In this document: positions 35,397 to 44,094 of the stretch, one piece after another
How the letters are laid out: every line of letters starts with the position of its first letter
Position numbering within the stretch: the stretch's first letter is position 1
Source of the DNA: Roseovarius lutimaris
Lineage (GTDB): Bacteria; Pseudomonadota; Alphaproteobacteria; Rhodobacterales; Rhodobacteraceae
Direction of reading: 5' to 3'
Length of the DNA: 64,000 nucleotides
NCBI RefSeq assembly: GCF_900115165.1
Contig: NZ_FOVP01000011.1
Span: 62,001 to 126,000, forward strand
Position numbers and translations under genes: made by a program
The notes under the pieces: generated by a model
Seen by the model: only the letters and a program-made list of their open reading frames with translations
The model's database searches: none
What the model was told of the DNA's origin: nothing

Positions 35397-36077
35397 TCAG
35401 GCCTCGGTGCTTTCGCGGGCCCAGAAATACCCCGCCAGCGTGCCCAAAAGCGCCCATGCCGCAAGGCCGACGCCAAGCGCGCGGGTGGCAAAGAGGGTCG
35501 CCAGTTCCGGCGGGACTGGGCCTGCAAAGCTCTCGGGATGCGGGGCGCCGATCACATGCGGCGCCAGCAACAGGGCGACCGCCGCCGCGATCAGCACCGG
35601 CGCGCGGCCAAAGGCGATCAGCGCAAGCGCCAGTGCCGTGGCAATCACTGTGCCCCACCACCAGATCTGACGGGCGGTGATATCGGTATAGGCGCCGCCG
35701 GGCACTTCTGGCGGAAGCGATATCGCGGGCGCGAAATGCAGGGCTACAAAACCCGCCACGCCCCAGATCAGCCCGCTGCGCGCCGTGATTGTCGCCCCGC
35801 GCTCTGCCGCAAGCCCCATGCAGGCGACAAGGACAAGGCCATAGCCCACATAAATCAGCGCAGAGAACAACAGGCTCAGCCCGTCGCGCATCGCATCGAA
35901 CCCCGGCAATTCGGGGCTGGCACTTACCGCGCCGCCGCCGAAATGCACAAGCGTGCCCGCCTCATAAAGCTCGGCATGCAAAAGCACCGGCTGAATGAAC
36001 ACAATCTGCAACAGGGCGGCTATCAGCCCTGTGCAGAAGCCAGCGAACAACGCGCTGGTCACAATTTTGGAAAACAT
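35397..36077 (-). CDS. cbtA: cobalt transporter subunit CbtA
   Basis: CbtA is a predicted cobalt transporter membrane subunit, known from genomic association with B12 riboswitches. The 226-residue protein has about six helices. Family features are the opening FSKIVTSALFAGFCTGLIAALLQ, and conserved histidines in LVHFGG, VALHFAPAISLPPEVPG and HVIGAPH. It begins three bases after cbtB ends and lies downstream of a cobalamin riboswitch. Confidence 0.92.
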   Translation of the reverse strand: MFSKIVTSALFAGFCTGLIAALLQIVFIQPVLLHAELYEAGTLVHFGGGAVSASPELPGFDAMRDGLSLLFSALIYVGYGLVLVACMGLAAERGATITARSGLIWGVAGFVALHFAPAISLPPEVPGGAYTDITARQIWWWGTVIATALALALIAFGRAPVLIAAAVALLLAPHVIGAPHPESFAGPVPPELATLFATRALGVGLAAWALLGTLAGYFWARESTEA

Positions 36078-36080
36078 GGC

Positions 36081-36245
36081 TTAGTGGCAGGGAAAGCCGG
36101 TCGCGTGGCGCACATCATGCGCCGCGTCATGCAGGGCAGAGGCCTGGACATGGCCTGCGATCGTGACAATGCCGAGCCCGAGGACCATGGCGGCCACGAA
36201 GGGCAGAACGGTGGATTTGGCGGCGGTTTGAACCAGTGCAGTCAT
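36081..36245 (-). CDS. cbtB: cobalt transporter subunit CbtB
   Basis: The 54-residue protein has one membrane helix (FVAAMVLGLGIVTIAGHVQA) and a C-terminal histidine motif HDVRHATGFPCH, the signature of CbtB, a partner of CbtA. AAAGGAG precedes ATG 36245. The riboswitch ends about 45 bases upstream, so cbtB is the first gene under its control. Confidence 0.92.
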   Translation of the reverse strand: MTALVQTAAKSTVLPFVAAMVLGLGIVTIAGHVQASALHDAAHDVRHATGFPCH

Positions 36246-36290
36246 AGCGGTATCTCCTTTACACCTCTCACCCGAGGCGGGATTGACAAA

Positions 36291-36490
36291 CGCAGGGCTG
36301 GTCTCCTGGCTCGCGGGTCGTCGCCTTACTGCCGCCTTCCCGGGCCTTGCGACCCAGTGGCATATGGCAGGGGCTCACCGCTTACAGTCGCGGGGGCGGC
36401 TGAAGACTAGGTGCCCTGTATGGGTCCACCATCACTTCATTCCCAATTCATCCCCCGGCGCTTTGCACCTTCAGCGGGGAACCTTGCCCA
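36291..36490 (-). promoter_or_regulatory. cobalamin riboswitch upstream of cbtBA
   Basis: On the minus strand this leader shows the conserved order of an adenosylcobalamin riboswitch. It has GGTTCCCCGC at the 5' end (near 36483), CGACTGTAAGCGGTGAGCC (near 36390-36372), the B12 box GCCACTGG (36361-36354), GGCCCGGGAAGG, and GACCCGCGAGCCAGGAGACC at the 3' end. A P1 pairing GGGC/GCCC closes it. It should repress cbtB, cbtA and the His-rich gene when cobalamin is plentiful. Confidence 0.93.
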
Positions 36491-36589
36491 ACTGGTATGA
36501 AGCCCGGCGCGAGATGCGTCAAGGTTGATTCCGACCGCTTGCCGTCTTTCCGCGTCATGCTTTTCGGCGGGGTGTTGCCGGGATTTGCG

Positions 36590-36633
36590 CAATATCATGT
36601 GGATAACTCGCGCTCGCGCCCAATATGATGTGG
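36590..36633 (+). promoter_or_regulatory. tandem 13-bp repeats and DnaA box before smc
   Basis: Two 13-bp direct repeats with one difference (CAATATCATGTGG at 36590-36602 and CAATATGATGTGG at 36621-36633) are spaced 31 bp apart, about three helical turns. A perfect DnaA box in minus orientation (TGTGGATAA, 36598-36606) overlaps the first. A TTGACA -35-like element at 36641 follows; a convincing -10 is not evident. This 93-base stretch is probably the smc promoter region. Confidence 0.55.
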
Positions 36634-36725
36634 TTGATCGTTGACAGGGGCCGTGTGGCTTGGTCACACTCGTGAGTTAATGGAATCACCGGCCCGATGG
36701 CCCCCAACCCCAACCCGAGGCACAC

Positions 36726-39700
36726 GTGCAGTTCTCGAAACTCAGATTGACCGGCTTCAAGAGCTTTGTTGATCCGACCGACCTGATCATTGCCCATGGG
36801 CTGACCGGGGTGGTGGGGCCGAATGGCTGTGGCAAGTCCAACCTGCTTGAGGCGCTGCGGTGGGTGATGGGCGAAAACCGCCCTACCGCGATGCGCGGCG
36901 ACGGGATGGAGGATGTAATCTTTGCCGGCGCGTCCACCCGCCCGGCGCGCAATTTCGCCGAGGTGGTGATCCAGCTTGATAACTCTGACCGGCTTGCGCC
37001 TGCGGGGTTCAACGAGTCAGATAACCTTGAGATCGTGCGCCGCATCACCCGCGATGTCGGCAGCGCCTATAAGGTGAATTCCAAGGATGTGCGGGCGCGC
37101 GATGTGCAGATGCTATTTGCCGATGCCTCGACCGGGGCGCATTCGCCCGCCCTTGTGCGGCAAGGCCAGATCTCCGAGCTGATCAACGCCAAGCCGAAAT
37201 CGCGGCGTCGCATTCTGGAAGAGGCGGCCGGCATTTCCGGCCTCTATCAGCGCCGCCACGAGGCGGAACTGAAACTGCGCGCGGCGGAAACAAACCTGAC
37301 CCGCGTCGACGATGTGGTCGAACAGCTTGCGGCGCAACTGGCGCAACTGGCGCGTCAGGCGCGGCAGGCGGCGCGCTATCGCCAGATCGGCGAGGAATTG
37401 CGCCAATCCGAGGGGCTGCTGCTTTATCGGCGCTGGAAAGAGGCCGATCTTGCCCGCGCCCGCGCCGAGGATGACCTGCGCGAGCGTACCACCGAGGCGG
37501 CGCGCGCCGAAAAAGCCGCTCGCGAGGCGGTCAAGGCCCGAGGGCTGGCCGATGATGCCCTGCCGGCCCTGCGCGAGGAAGAGGCGATTGCGGCGGCGAT
37601 CCTGCAACGCCTCACCGTGCAGCGCGACACCCTGACCGAGCAAGAGGCCAACGCCCGCGAGCGCATTGAGACGCTTGAGCGGCGCATCGAGCAGCTTGCC
37701 CGCGATATCGAGCGTGAAACCGGTCTCAACCGCGATGCCGGTGAAACCATCGAACGGCTTGATTGGGAGGCGCGCGAGCTTGCCAAAGGCGCCGAGGGCC
37801 ACGAGGCGCGCCTTGAAGAGGTGCAGACCGCGGCGCGCGAGGCGGCGCAAATCTTGCAGGAGCGTGAAGGCGATCTGAGCCAGATGACCGAGGATATGGC
37901 CCGCCTGTCCGCCCGCCACCAATCGGCGCAGCGCCTGCTTGACGACAGCCGCAAGACCCTTGCAAAAAGCGAGGCCGAGGCCGAGCGCGCGCGTGTCGCG
38001 CAGGCCGGATCAAACGCCGCACTTGAGAAAGCCCGCGCCGATCACGAGGCCGCGACCATTGCCGAAGCCACCGCCGTGGCCGCCGCCGAGGCCGCCGAGG
38101 CAGCCCTTGTCGCCGCCGATGAAGCCCGCGCCGAGGCGCAATCGCGCGAGGCCGAGGCCCGTGCGCAGCGCTCCGAGGCCGAAGGCGAGGTAAACGCCCT
38201 GCGCGCCGAGGTTTCGGCGCTGGCCAAGCTGGTACAGCGCGACACCGCCGAGGGCGGTCAGATCATGGACCGGCTTCAGGTGCAGCAGGGCTTTGAAAAG
38301 GCGCTTGGCGCGGCTCTGGCGGACGATCTGCGCGCCCCCGAGGTCGAGGCCGACGGGCCTTCGGGCTGGGCGGTTTTGCCGGGCTATGACGCTCCGCAAA
38401 CCCTGCCTGCGGGCGTGACGGCGCTGACCAATCACGTCTCGGTGCCCGAGGTTCTGGTGCGGCGCATGGGCCAGATCGGTCTTGTTGATCCCGACGATGG
38501 CCCGCGTTTGCAAGCCCTGCTGCAACCCGGTCAGCGGCTGGTAAGCGTCGAGGGCGATCTTTGGCGGTGGGATGGCTATCGGGCCTGGGCCGAGGATGCG
38601 CCAAGTGCTGCGGCGCTGCGCCTGCAACAGCTCAACCGTCTGGAGGAGCTAAAGCAACAGCTTGAACATGCCGCCGCGCGCGCCGATGGCGCGATGCAGG
38701 CCCATGAGGCGCTGCGCGATCAGCTTTCCCGCCGCACCGAAGAGGATCGAAGTGCCCGCGATGCGCGCCGCGCCGCCGATGTTGCCGTGAACGAGGCCAA
38801 CCGCGCGCTAAGCCGGGCCGAGGCCGATCGCAACCTTGCCGAATCGCGGCTTGAATCGCTTGGTCTTGCCGTGACCCGCCACGAAGAAGAGGCGATGTCG
38901 GCGCGCCGCGATCTGACCGAGGCCGAGAAGGGTCTTGCCGCGCTTGGCGATCTGGATGCGGCGCGCGCCGATCTTGAGGATATCAAGCTTACGGTCGAGG
39001 CGGCGCGCATGACCATGATGGCCAAACGCTCGGCGCAGGATGAATTGCGCCGCGACGGCGAGCGCCGCACCCGTCGCAGCCAGGAAATCACCAAGGAAAT
39101 CAGCGGCTGGCGCCATCGCCTTGAAACCGCCGAAAAGCGCGGTGCAGAGTTGGCCGAGCGCAAGGCTGCCTCCGAGGCCGAACTGGCCGATGCCAGTGCC
39201 GCGCCTGAAATCCTGGCCGCCAAACGCTCGGAACTGGGCGAAGAGATCAACCGCAGCGATGCCCGTCGCGCCGCCGCTGCCGATGCGCTGTCCACGGCCG
39301 AGGGCGCCGCGCGTCAGGCCGCGCTGGACGAGCGCGAGGCAGAGCGCCTGGCGTCCGAGGCCCGCGAGGCCCGCGCCCGTGCCGAGGCCCGCACCGATGC
39401 CGCGCGCGAAACCCTGTCTTTGTCCGCCGAGCGCATTCAGGACGCGCAAGACATCACCCCCGAGGCCTTGCTTGAAAGCCTTGGGGCCGATCCCGATGCG
39501 ATGCCCGCCTCGGACGCGATCGAGGCCGATGTGAATCGTCTCAAGCGACAGCGCGACGCGCTTGGCGCGGTCAATCTGCGCGCCGAGGAAGACGCGCAGG
39601 AGGTGCAGGTCGAGCATGACGAGTTGATCCGCGAAAAGACCGATCTTGAAGAGGCGATCAAGACCCTGCGCAACGGGATTTCCAGCCTGAATCGCGAGGG

Positions 39701-40181
39701 TCGCGAGCGGCTTTTGACCGCCTTCGAGCAGGTAAATTCAAACTTTACCCTGTTGTTCCGCCATCTCTTTGGCGGCGGCGAGGCCAATCTTGTGCTGGTC
39801 GAAAGCGACGACCCGCTTGAGGCCGGGCTTGAGATCATGTGCCAGCCGCCGGGTAAGAAGCTTTCGACGCTCAGCCTGTTGTCGGGCGGCGAACAGACGC
39901 TGACCGCGCTTGCGCTTATCTTTGCGGTGTTTCTGGCCAATCCTGCGCCGATCTGTGTGCTCGACGAGGTCGACGCGCCGCTGGACGATGCCAATGTCAC
40001 CCGGTTCTGTGACCTCCTGGACGAGATGTGCCGCCGCACCGAAACGCGATTCCTGATCATCACCCACCACGCCGTCACCATGAGCCGCATGGACCGCCTG
40101 TTTGGCGTGACGATGGCCGAGCAGGGGGTAAGCCAACTGGTTTCGGTTGACCTCAAGAAGGCCGAGCAACTGGTGGCATAA
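36726..40181 (+). CDS. smc: chromosome segregation ATPase SMC
   Basis: SMC is the condensin-like ATPase that organises and segregates the chromosome. The 1151-residue protein has the N-terminal Walker A GPNGCGKSN (about residues 32-40) and long coiled coils (about 170-510 and 650-950). A hinge region lies around GWAVLPGYDAPQTLPAGV. The C-terminal signature LSGGEQTLTALAL is followed by Walker B ICVLDEVDAPLDD. All ATPase motifs are intact. Its promoter region has a DnaA box and direct repeats. It is convergent with rpmE. No scpA or scpB genes are adjacent. Confidence 0.96.
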   Translation: MQFSKLRLTGFKSFVDPTDLIIAHGLTGVVGPNGCGKSNLLEALRWVMGENRPTAMRGDGMEDVIFAGASTRPARNFAEVVIQLDNSDRLAPAGFNESDNLEIVRRITRDVGSAYKVNSKDVRARDVQMLFADASTGAHSPALVRQGQISELINAKPKSRRRILEEAAGISGLYQRRHEAELKLRAAETNLTRVDDVVEQLAAQLAQLARQARQAARYRQIGEELRQSEGLLLYRRWKEADLARARAEDDLRERTTEAARAEKAAREAVKARGLADDALPALREEEAIAAAILQRLTVQRDTLTEQEANARERIETLERRIEQLARDIERETGLNRDAGETIERLDWEARELAKGAEGHEARLEEVQTAAREAAQILQEREGDLSQMTEDMARLSARHQSAQRLLDDSRKTLAKSEAEAERARVAQAGSNAALEKARADHEAATIAEATAVAAAEAAEAALVAADEARAEAQSREAEARAQRSEAEGEVNALRAEVSALAKLVQRDTAEGGQIMDRLQVQQGFEKALGAALADDLRAPEVEADGPSGWAVLPGYDAPQTLPAGVTALTNHVSVPEVLVRRMGQIGLVDPDDGPRLQALLQPGQRLVSVEGDLWRWDGYRAWAEDAPSAAALRLQQLNRLEELKQQLEHAAARADGAMQAHEALRDQLSRRTEEDRSARDARRAADVAVNEANRALSRAEADRNLAESRLESLGLAVTRHEEEAMSARRDLTEAEKGLAALGDLDAARADLEDIKLTVEAARMTMMAKRSAQDELRRDGERRTRRSQEITKEISGWRHRLETAEKRGAELAERKAASEAELADASAAPEILAAKRSELGEEINRSDARRAAAADALSTAEGAARQAALDEREAERLASEAREARARAEARTDAARETLSLSAERIQDAQDITPEALLESLGADPDAMPASDAIEADVNRLKRQRDALGAVNLRAEEDAQEVQVEHDELIREKTDLEEAIKTLRNGISSLNREGRERLLTAFEQVNSNFTLLFRHLFGGGEANLVLVESDDPLEAGLEIMCQPPGKKLSTLSLLSGGEQTLTALALIFAVFLANPAPICVLDEVDAPLDDANVTRFCDLLDEMCRRTETRFLIITHHAVTMSRMDRLFGVTMAEQGVSQLVSVDLKKAEQLVA

Positions 40182-40203
40182 GCCGCTTTATACAGATCAG
40201 GGA

Positions 40204-40237
40204 AACGAAAAACGCCGCCCCGAAGGACGGCGTTTCT
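40204..40237. terminator. bidirectional terminator between smc and rpmE
   Basis: AAACGCCG (40210-40217) pairs with CGGCGTTT (40228-40235), with T-rich tails on both strands (TTTTTCGTTT on the minus side, TTTCTTTG on the plus side). It serves the convergent ends of smc and rpmE. Confidence 0.85.
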
Positions 40238-40261
40238 TTGTGGAATGCTGCGGTTGGGTGA

Positions 40262-40483
40262 TCAGAAACCCAGACCGGCATATTTGTTCTTGAACTTCGA
40301 AACGCGGCCACCGGCATCCATCAGACGCGAGCTTCCGCCCGTCCAGGCGGGGTGAACCGTCGGGTCGATATCCAGCGAAAGCGTGTCGCCTTCCTTGCCA
40401 TAGGTCGAGCGCATCGGAACGATCGTGCCGTCGGTCATCTTGACGTCGATCAGGTGATAATCGGGGTGAATGTCTTTTCTCAT
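40262..40483 (-). CDS. rpmE: 50S ribosomal protein L31
   Basis: The 73-residue ribosomal protein bL31 begins [20 protein letters not shown] and contains [13 protein letters not shown]. It lacks the CxxC zinc motifs, as in other alphaproteobacterial L31 proteins. It follows rplS by 11 bases and is the last gene of the rpsP-rimM-trmD-rplS-rpmE run. Confidence 0.97.
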   Translation of the reverse strand: MRKDIHPDYHLIDVKMTDGTIVPMRSTYGKEGDTLSLDIDPTVHPAWTGGSSRLMDAGGRVSKFKNKYAGLGF

Positions 40484-40494
40484 CGGAGACGTCC

Positions 40495-40878
40495 TTACGC
40501 TGAAGCGCCCGAGAGGGGCTTGTAGTTGGCGTTTTCCACGATGCGGGCCGATTTGCCGCGACGCGAGCGCAGGTAATACAGCTTGGCGCGCCGCACGCGG
40601 CCACGACGCACGACGTCGATGCTGTCGATATTGGTCGAGAACAGCGGGAACATACGTTCCACGCCTTCACCAAAGGAAATCTTGCGGACGGTGAACGACC
40701 CGGCAATGCCTTTGCCGTTGTTGCGGCTGATGCACACGCCTTCAAAGTTCTGAACGCGAGTGCGGGTGCCTTCGGTCACCTTGTAACCGACGCGGATCGT
40801 GTCGCCGGCTCTGAAATCGGGAATGGTTTTCCCGAGCGAGGCGATTTGTTCCGCCTCCAACTGAGCGATAATATCCAT
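40495..40878 (-). CDS. rplS: 50S ribosomal protein L19
   Basis: The 127-residue bL19, at the 30S/50S interface, begins [22 protein letters not shown]. Typical motifs are [35 protein letters not shown] and [21 protein letters not shown] 40878 follows AGGAGAG; an extension to 40914 is not needed. It starts about 300 bases after trmD and ends just before rpmE. Confidence 0.97.
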   Translation of the reverse strand: MDIIAQLEAEQIASLGKTIPDFRAGDTIRVGYKVTEGTRTRVQNFEGVCISRNNGKGIAGSFTVRKISFGEGVERMFPLFSTNIDSIDVVRRGRVRRAKLYYLRSRRGKSARIVENANYKPLSGASA

Positions 40879-41177
40879 CGCTTCTCTCCTAATTTGCTTG
40901 CGGTTATTCCGCAAAGGTGTGTTGCGTCCCGATAGCTCTTGGTCTTCTTCCGGGTCCGCAGATGCGCCCGCCAGAGATCAGGTCGTCATTATTTTATGCC
41001 GTCTGTGGTGCTCTTCCCGACATGGCCCGCGGTGGGGTGAAGAAACCCCGGCATGCCATATGCAGAATTCAAAAACGCCACATACCCCCGAGTCGGAAAA
41101 CCGACCGGGAACAGGCGGTGTTTATGGGCAAAGCGGCAACGACGCAAGGCGTTTTGTTGGCGCGTCTTTGGTCGGGA
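40879..41177. other. 299-base gap between trmD and rplS
   Basis: This spacer interrupts an otherwise tight operon and is the leader of rplS. A short perfect hairpin, GTCGG-AAAA-CCGAC, is near 41092. I see no open frame with a ribosome-binding site and no known L19 leader motif. It may carry a separate rplS-rpmE promoter. Confidence 0.4.
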
Positions 41178-41978
41178 CTATTTGGCCCGTTGCGCCGCTT
41201 GATGAGCGTCCCACAGATCGGGGCGGCGCTCTGCGGTGATCTTTTCGGACATTTCGCGTCGCCATTTGGCCACCTTTGCGTGATCGCCGGAGGTAAGGAT
41301 TGCCGGGATCTCGCGACCCATCCATTCGGCGGGGCGGGTATATTGCGGATGCTCCAGAAGACCGTTTGAATGGCTTTCCTCTAGCGCGCTTTCGGCATTG
41401 CCCAAAACGCCGGGCAAAAGACGCACGGTGGCGTCAATCAGCGCCTGCGCGGCAATCTCGCCGCCGGTCATGACAAAATCGCCAAGCGAGACCTCTTGAA
41501 TGCCGTAATGTTCGATCACGCGCTCGTCCAGCCCCTCGAACCGGCCACAGATCAGGGTCGCGCCGGGCGCCTCTGACAAGGTTTGCGCCATCGTCTGATC
41601 AAGCCGCTTGCCGCGCGGGCTCAGATAGATCAGCGGCCAGCCAGAGGGTGTGCCGGTCTGGGCCTGCTCTATCGCGCGGCCCATCACGTCGGCGCGCAGC
41701 ACCATGCCCGCGCCGCCGCCCGCTGGCGTGTCATCGACGTTGCGGTGTTTGCCCTCGCCAAACTGGCGCAGGTCGATGGTTTCCAGGGCCCAGAGCCCGT
41801 CTTGCAGGGCGCGCCCGGTCAGGCTCTCACCCAAAATTCCGGGAAATGCCTGTGGCAGCAGGGTGATCACCTTGGCGGTCCAGGCGCCCGCGAGGCGGGG
41901 CGTGGGGGTGATCAGCTCGCGGGGCTGGGCGGTGGCGCTGATGGATTTGCGACCATGGGATCTGGGCGTGTTTGTCAT
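41178..41978 (-). CDS. trmD: tRNA (guanine-37-N1)-methyltransferase TrmD
   Basis: TrmD methylates G37 of tRNAs using SAM, which prevents frameshifting. The 266-residue protein has the knot-fold motifs TPAGGGAGMVLRADV, IYLSPRGKRLDQ, LICGRFEGLDERV, VSLGDFVMTGGEIAA and HPQYTRP. The N-terminal ~30 residues are an extension before AWTAKVITLLPQAFPG. It follows rimM after 68 bases in the usual rpsP-rimM-trmD-rplS order. Confidence 0.97.
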   Translation of the reverse strand: MTNTPRSHGRKSISATAQPRELITPTPRLAGAWTAKVITLLPQAFPGILGESLTGRALQDGLWALETIDLRQFGEGKHRNVDDTPAGGGAGMVLRADVMGRAIEQAQTGTPSGWPLIYLSPRGKRLDQTMAQTLSEAPGATLICGRFEGLDERVIEHYGIQEVSLGDFVMTGGEIAAQALIDATVRLLPGVLGNAESALEESHSNGLLEHPQYTRPAEWMGREIPAILTSGDHAKVAKWRREMSEKITAERRPDLWDAHQAAQRAK

Positions 41979-42046
41979 AGGTCTGGGCCTTAACCTCCGG
42001 CTTGGTAGGCCGCCAAGAAAAATCGGCGAAATTTCTTATGCGGGCG

Positions 42047-42556
42047 TCAAAAAAGACCATCCGGCGGATCGGCGATGATCCGACCGGCGGCCAGATCGAC
42101 CGTTGGCACCGCTAGCAGGGTAAAGGGCAACAAGACCGTGGCGCTTGTCCCCGGTGCCTGGACCTCAAGAATATCCGAGGCGCCGTGGTTGAGCACGGTC
42201 TTGACCTGACCCAAATGCGCGCCGCCGGTGTCATAAACCTCAAGCCCGATCAGGTCGGCGTGATAATATTCATCGTCGGGCAGATGCGGAAGCTGATCCC
42301 GCTCGGCATAAAGCCGGGTGCCGCGCAGCGCATCGGCGGCCTCTTTGCTGTTTACCCCGGTCAGGCGCGCGCTGAACCCGTTCTTGAGCTGGCCGGTCAG
42401 GGTGATCTCAAACGATCTCTGGCCGTCTTCGGACGTCAGCGGGCTGTAGTCGGCGATATCCTCGGGGGTGGCGGTAAAGCTTTTAAGGCGCACCTCGCCC
42501 TGGACACCAAAGGCGCCGCCAAGGGCGCCGACACAGATGCGGTTTTCGTCACTCAT
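42047..42556 (-). CDS. rimM: 16S rRNA processing protein RimM
   Basis: RimM is a 30S maturation factor that binds S19. The 169-residue protein begins [27 protein letters not shown] and has a PRC-barrel C-terminal half ([34 protein letters not shown]). ATG 42556, with GGGAG eight bases upstream, overlaps the stop of the small membrane protein gene by four bases. Confidence 0.96.
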   Translation of the reverse strand: MSDENRICVGALGGAFGVQGEVRLKSFTATPEDIADYSPLTSEDGQRSFEITLTGQLKNGFSARLTGVNSKEAADALRGTRLYAERDQLPHLPDDEYYHADLIGLEVYDTGGAHLGQVKTVLNHGASDILEVQAPGTSATVLLPFTLLAVPTVDLAAGRIIADPPDGLF

Positions 42557-42699
42557 TGGCGGATCTCCCGGCAAAGCCCATCCTGCGTTATGCCCTCAGC
42601 GGCCGCGCAGCGTTGGTTGTGCTGATAGCGTTCAAATACGATTCCGGCCACAAAAACCAAACCCATAAGGACAAGCGTGCGGATCGGACGGAAAATCAT
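42553..42699 (-). CDS. 48-residue membrane protein between bluB and rimM
   Basis: The frame begins [20 protein letters not shown], giving one membrane helix, then a short soluble tail with two Cys residues (NQRCAAAEG and DGLCREIRQ). It begins directly after the bluB stop and its TGA overlaps the rimM ATG. This tight packing on both sides strongly suggests that it is translated. No family is recognised. Confidence 0.7.
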   Translation of the reverse strand: MIFRPIRTLVLMGLVFVAGIVFERYQHNQRCAAAEGITQDGLCREIRQ

Positions 42700-43329
42700 C
42701 TAGCGGGTCTCGATAATCAGGTCGCTCTGGCGGGCTTCCCAGCCGACAAGCTCAAGCTCTGGTGTGTCATTGTCGGTTTCGGGCCAGCCGACGCAGAGAT
42801 AGGCCACCAACGACCACTCCTCGGGCACGGCCAGATCGCGCCCAAGCTGTGCGGGATCAAGGATCGACACCCAGCCCACGCCAAGCCCGCGCGCGCGGGC
42901 CGCAAGCCAGAAATGGGTGATTGCGCCGACCACGGAATAGCGCCGGGTTTCGGGCATCGTGCCCGCCCCAAGGCCCGCGCCTTTGGCGGTGCTGTCGTCG
43001 CAATAAACGGCAAGCTGTACCGGGGCCTCTTGCATCCCCGAGAGTTTCAAGCCGCTGTAAAGGCTGGCTTTCTCGCCGCTATAGCCGTCAAGTGCGCGTT
43101 GATTGGCCGCTCTGAAATTGGCAAGGGCGGCGGCGCGCGCAGTGTCGCTTGCCAGCCGGATCACGCGCCATGGCTCGGACAGGCCGACCGAGGGGGCAAG
43201 CTGAAAGGTGGCGAGGCACTCTTGCAAGAGGGCCTCGTCCACCGGATCACGTCGGAAGCGGCGCACATCGCGCCGCCACCGCATGAGATCAAGCAGGTCA
43301 TTCTGGAAGTCTTGGGAAAAGCCTGACAT
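42700..43329 (-). CDS. bluB: 5,6-dimethylbenzimidazole synthase BluB
   Basis: BluB breaks down reduced FMN with oxygen to make 5,6-dimethylbenzimidazole, the lower ligand of cobalamin. The 209-residue nitroreductase-fold protein shares with characterised BluB RWRRDVRRF, APSVGLSEPWRVIRL, YSGEKASLYSGLKLSGMQEAPVQLAV, and WLAARARGLGVGWVSILD. These features distinguish it from generic nitroreductases. It lies 18 bases after rpsP and before rimM, away from the cob cluster at 26-36 kb. Confidence 0.93.
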   Translation of the reverse strand: MSGFSQDFQNDLLDLMRWRRDVRRFRRDPVDEALLQECLATFQLAPSVGLSEPWRVIRLASDTARAAALANFRAANQRALDGYSGEKASLYSGLKLSGMQEAPVQLAVYCDDSTAKGAGLGAGTMPETRRYSVVGAITHFWLAARARGLGVGWVSILDPAQLGRDLAVPEEWSLVAYLCVGWPETDNDTPELELVGWEARQSDLIIETR

Positions 43330-43347
43330 TCCAGCGATCTACCTGTC

Positions 43348-43749
43348 TTACTCTTCTGCGCCAGCCTCTGCGGCCGGCTCTTCTGCGGGGGCAGCAGCAG
43401 CTTCAGCGGCGGCGGCCGCCTTGGCGGCTTTCTCTTCCGCGCGATCCTGGGCCTTCTTGCCGGGTGTGCCTTTTTTCAGGTTGGCACGCTCGGTTTTCGG
43501 CACAACACCGGCAGCTTCAAGCATGCGGCTGATGCGATCGGTGGGCTGGGCGCCCTTGGAAATCCAGTGCTGAACGCGCTCGACGTCCATTTTGACGCGC
43601 TCTTCGCTGTCTTTGGGCAGAAGCGGGTTATAGGTGCCCAGTTTCTCGATGAAACGGCCATCGCGCGGCATGCGGCTGTCGGCCGCTACGATGCGATAGA
43701 AGGGGCGCTTTTTGCTGCCGCCACGGGCAAGACGAATTTTCATAGCCAT
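43348..43749 (-). CDS. rpsP: 30S ribosomal protein S16
   Basis: The 133-residue bS16 begins [40 protein letters not shown]. The conserved core takes about 80 residues. The remaining ~50 form an alanine/glutamate-rich tail, as seen in several alphaproteobacteria. AGGAG lies nine bases before ATG 43749. It starts the rpsP-bluB-rimM-trmD run. Confidence 0.97.
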   Translation of the reverse strand: MAMKIRLARGGSKKRPFYRIVAADSRMPRDGRFIEKLGTYNPLLPKDSEERVKMDVERVQHWISKGAQPTDRISRMLEAAGVVPKTERANLKKGTPGKKAQDRAEEKAAKAAAAAEAAAAPAEEPAAEAGAEE

Positions 43750-43797
43750 TTGATGTTCTCCTTTGAATGGCGTGGATCAGGGGGCGTTTGTGCCACC

Positions 43798-44094
43798 TTA
43801 GGATTGGTGTTGTTGATGGTGTCGGATCACTTCAGCGATGATGAAGTTGAGAAACTTTTTGGCAAATTCAGGGTCAAGATCGGCCTGATGCGCCAGGTCT
43901 TCGAGCCGCGCGATCTGGGCCGCTTCGCGGGCAAGATCGGACGGGGGAAGGTCGTGTTCGGCCTTGAGACGGCCAACCGCCTGAGTGTGCTTGAAGCGCT
44001 CGCCAAGGGTATAGACAAGGATCGCGTCAAGCCGGTCAATCGACTCGCGGTGCTCTTTCAAAAGCGCGGCGGCGCGGGTGCTTTGATCAGTCAA
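43798..44094 (-). CDS. chorismate mutase, AroQ type
   Basis: The 98-residue all-helical AroQ-type chorismate mutase would convert chorismate to prephenate for Phe and Tyr synthesis. It has LLKEHRESIDRLDAILVYTLGERFKHTQAVGRLKAEHDLPPSD and a C-terminal EFAKKFLNFIIAEVIRHH helix. No ATG is available; TTG 44094, with GGGA just upstream, overlaps the end of the preceding acetyltransferase gene by eight bases. Single-domain mutases often sit before rpsP in this family. Confidence 0.9.
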   Translation of the reverse strand: MTDQSTRAAALLKEHRESIDRLDAILVYTLGERFKHTQAVGRLKAEHDLPPSDLAREAAQIARLEDLAHQADLDPEFAKKFLNFIIAEVIRHHQQHQS

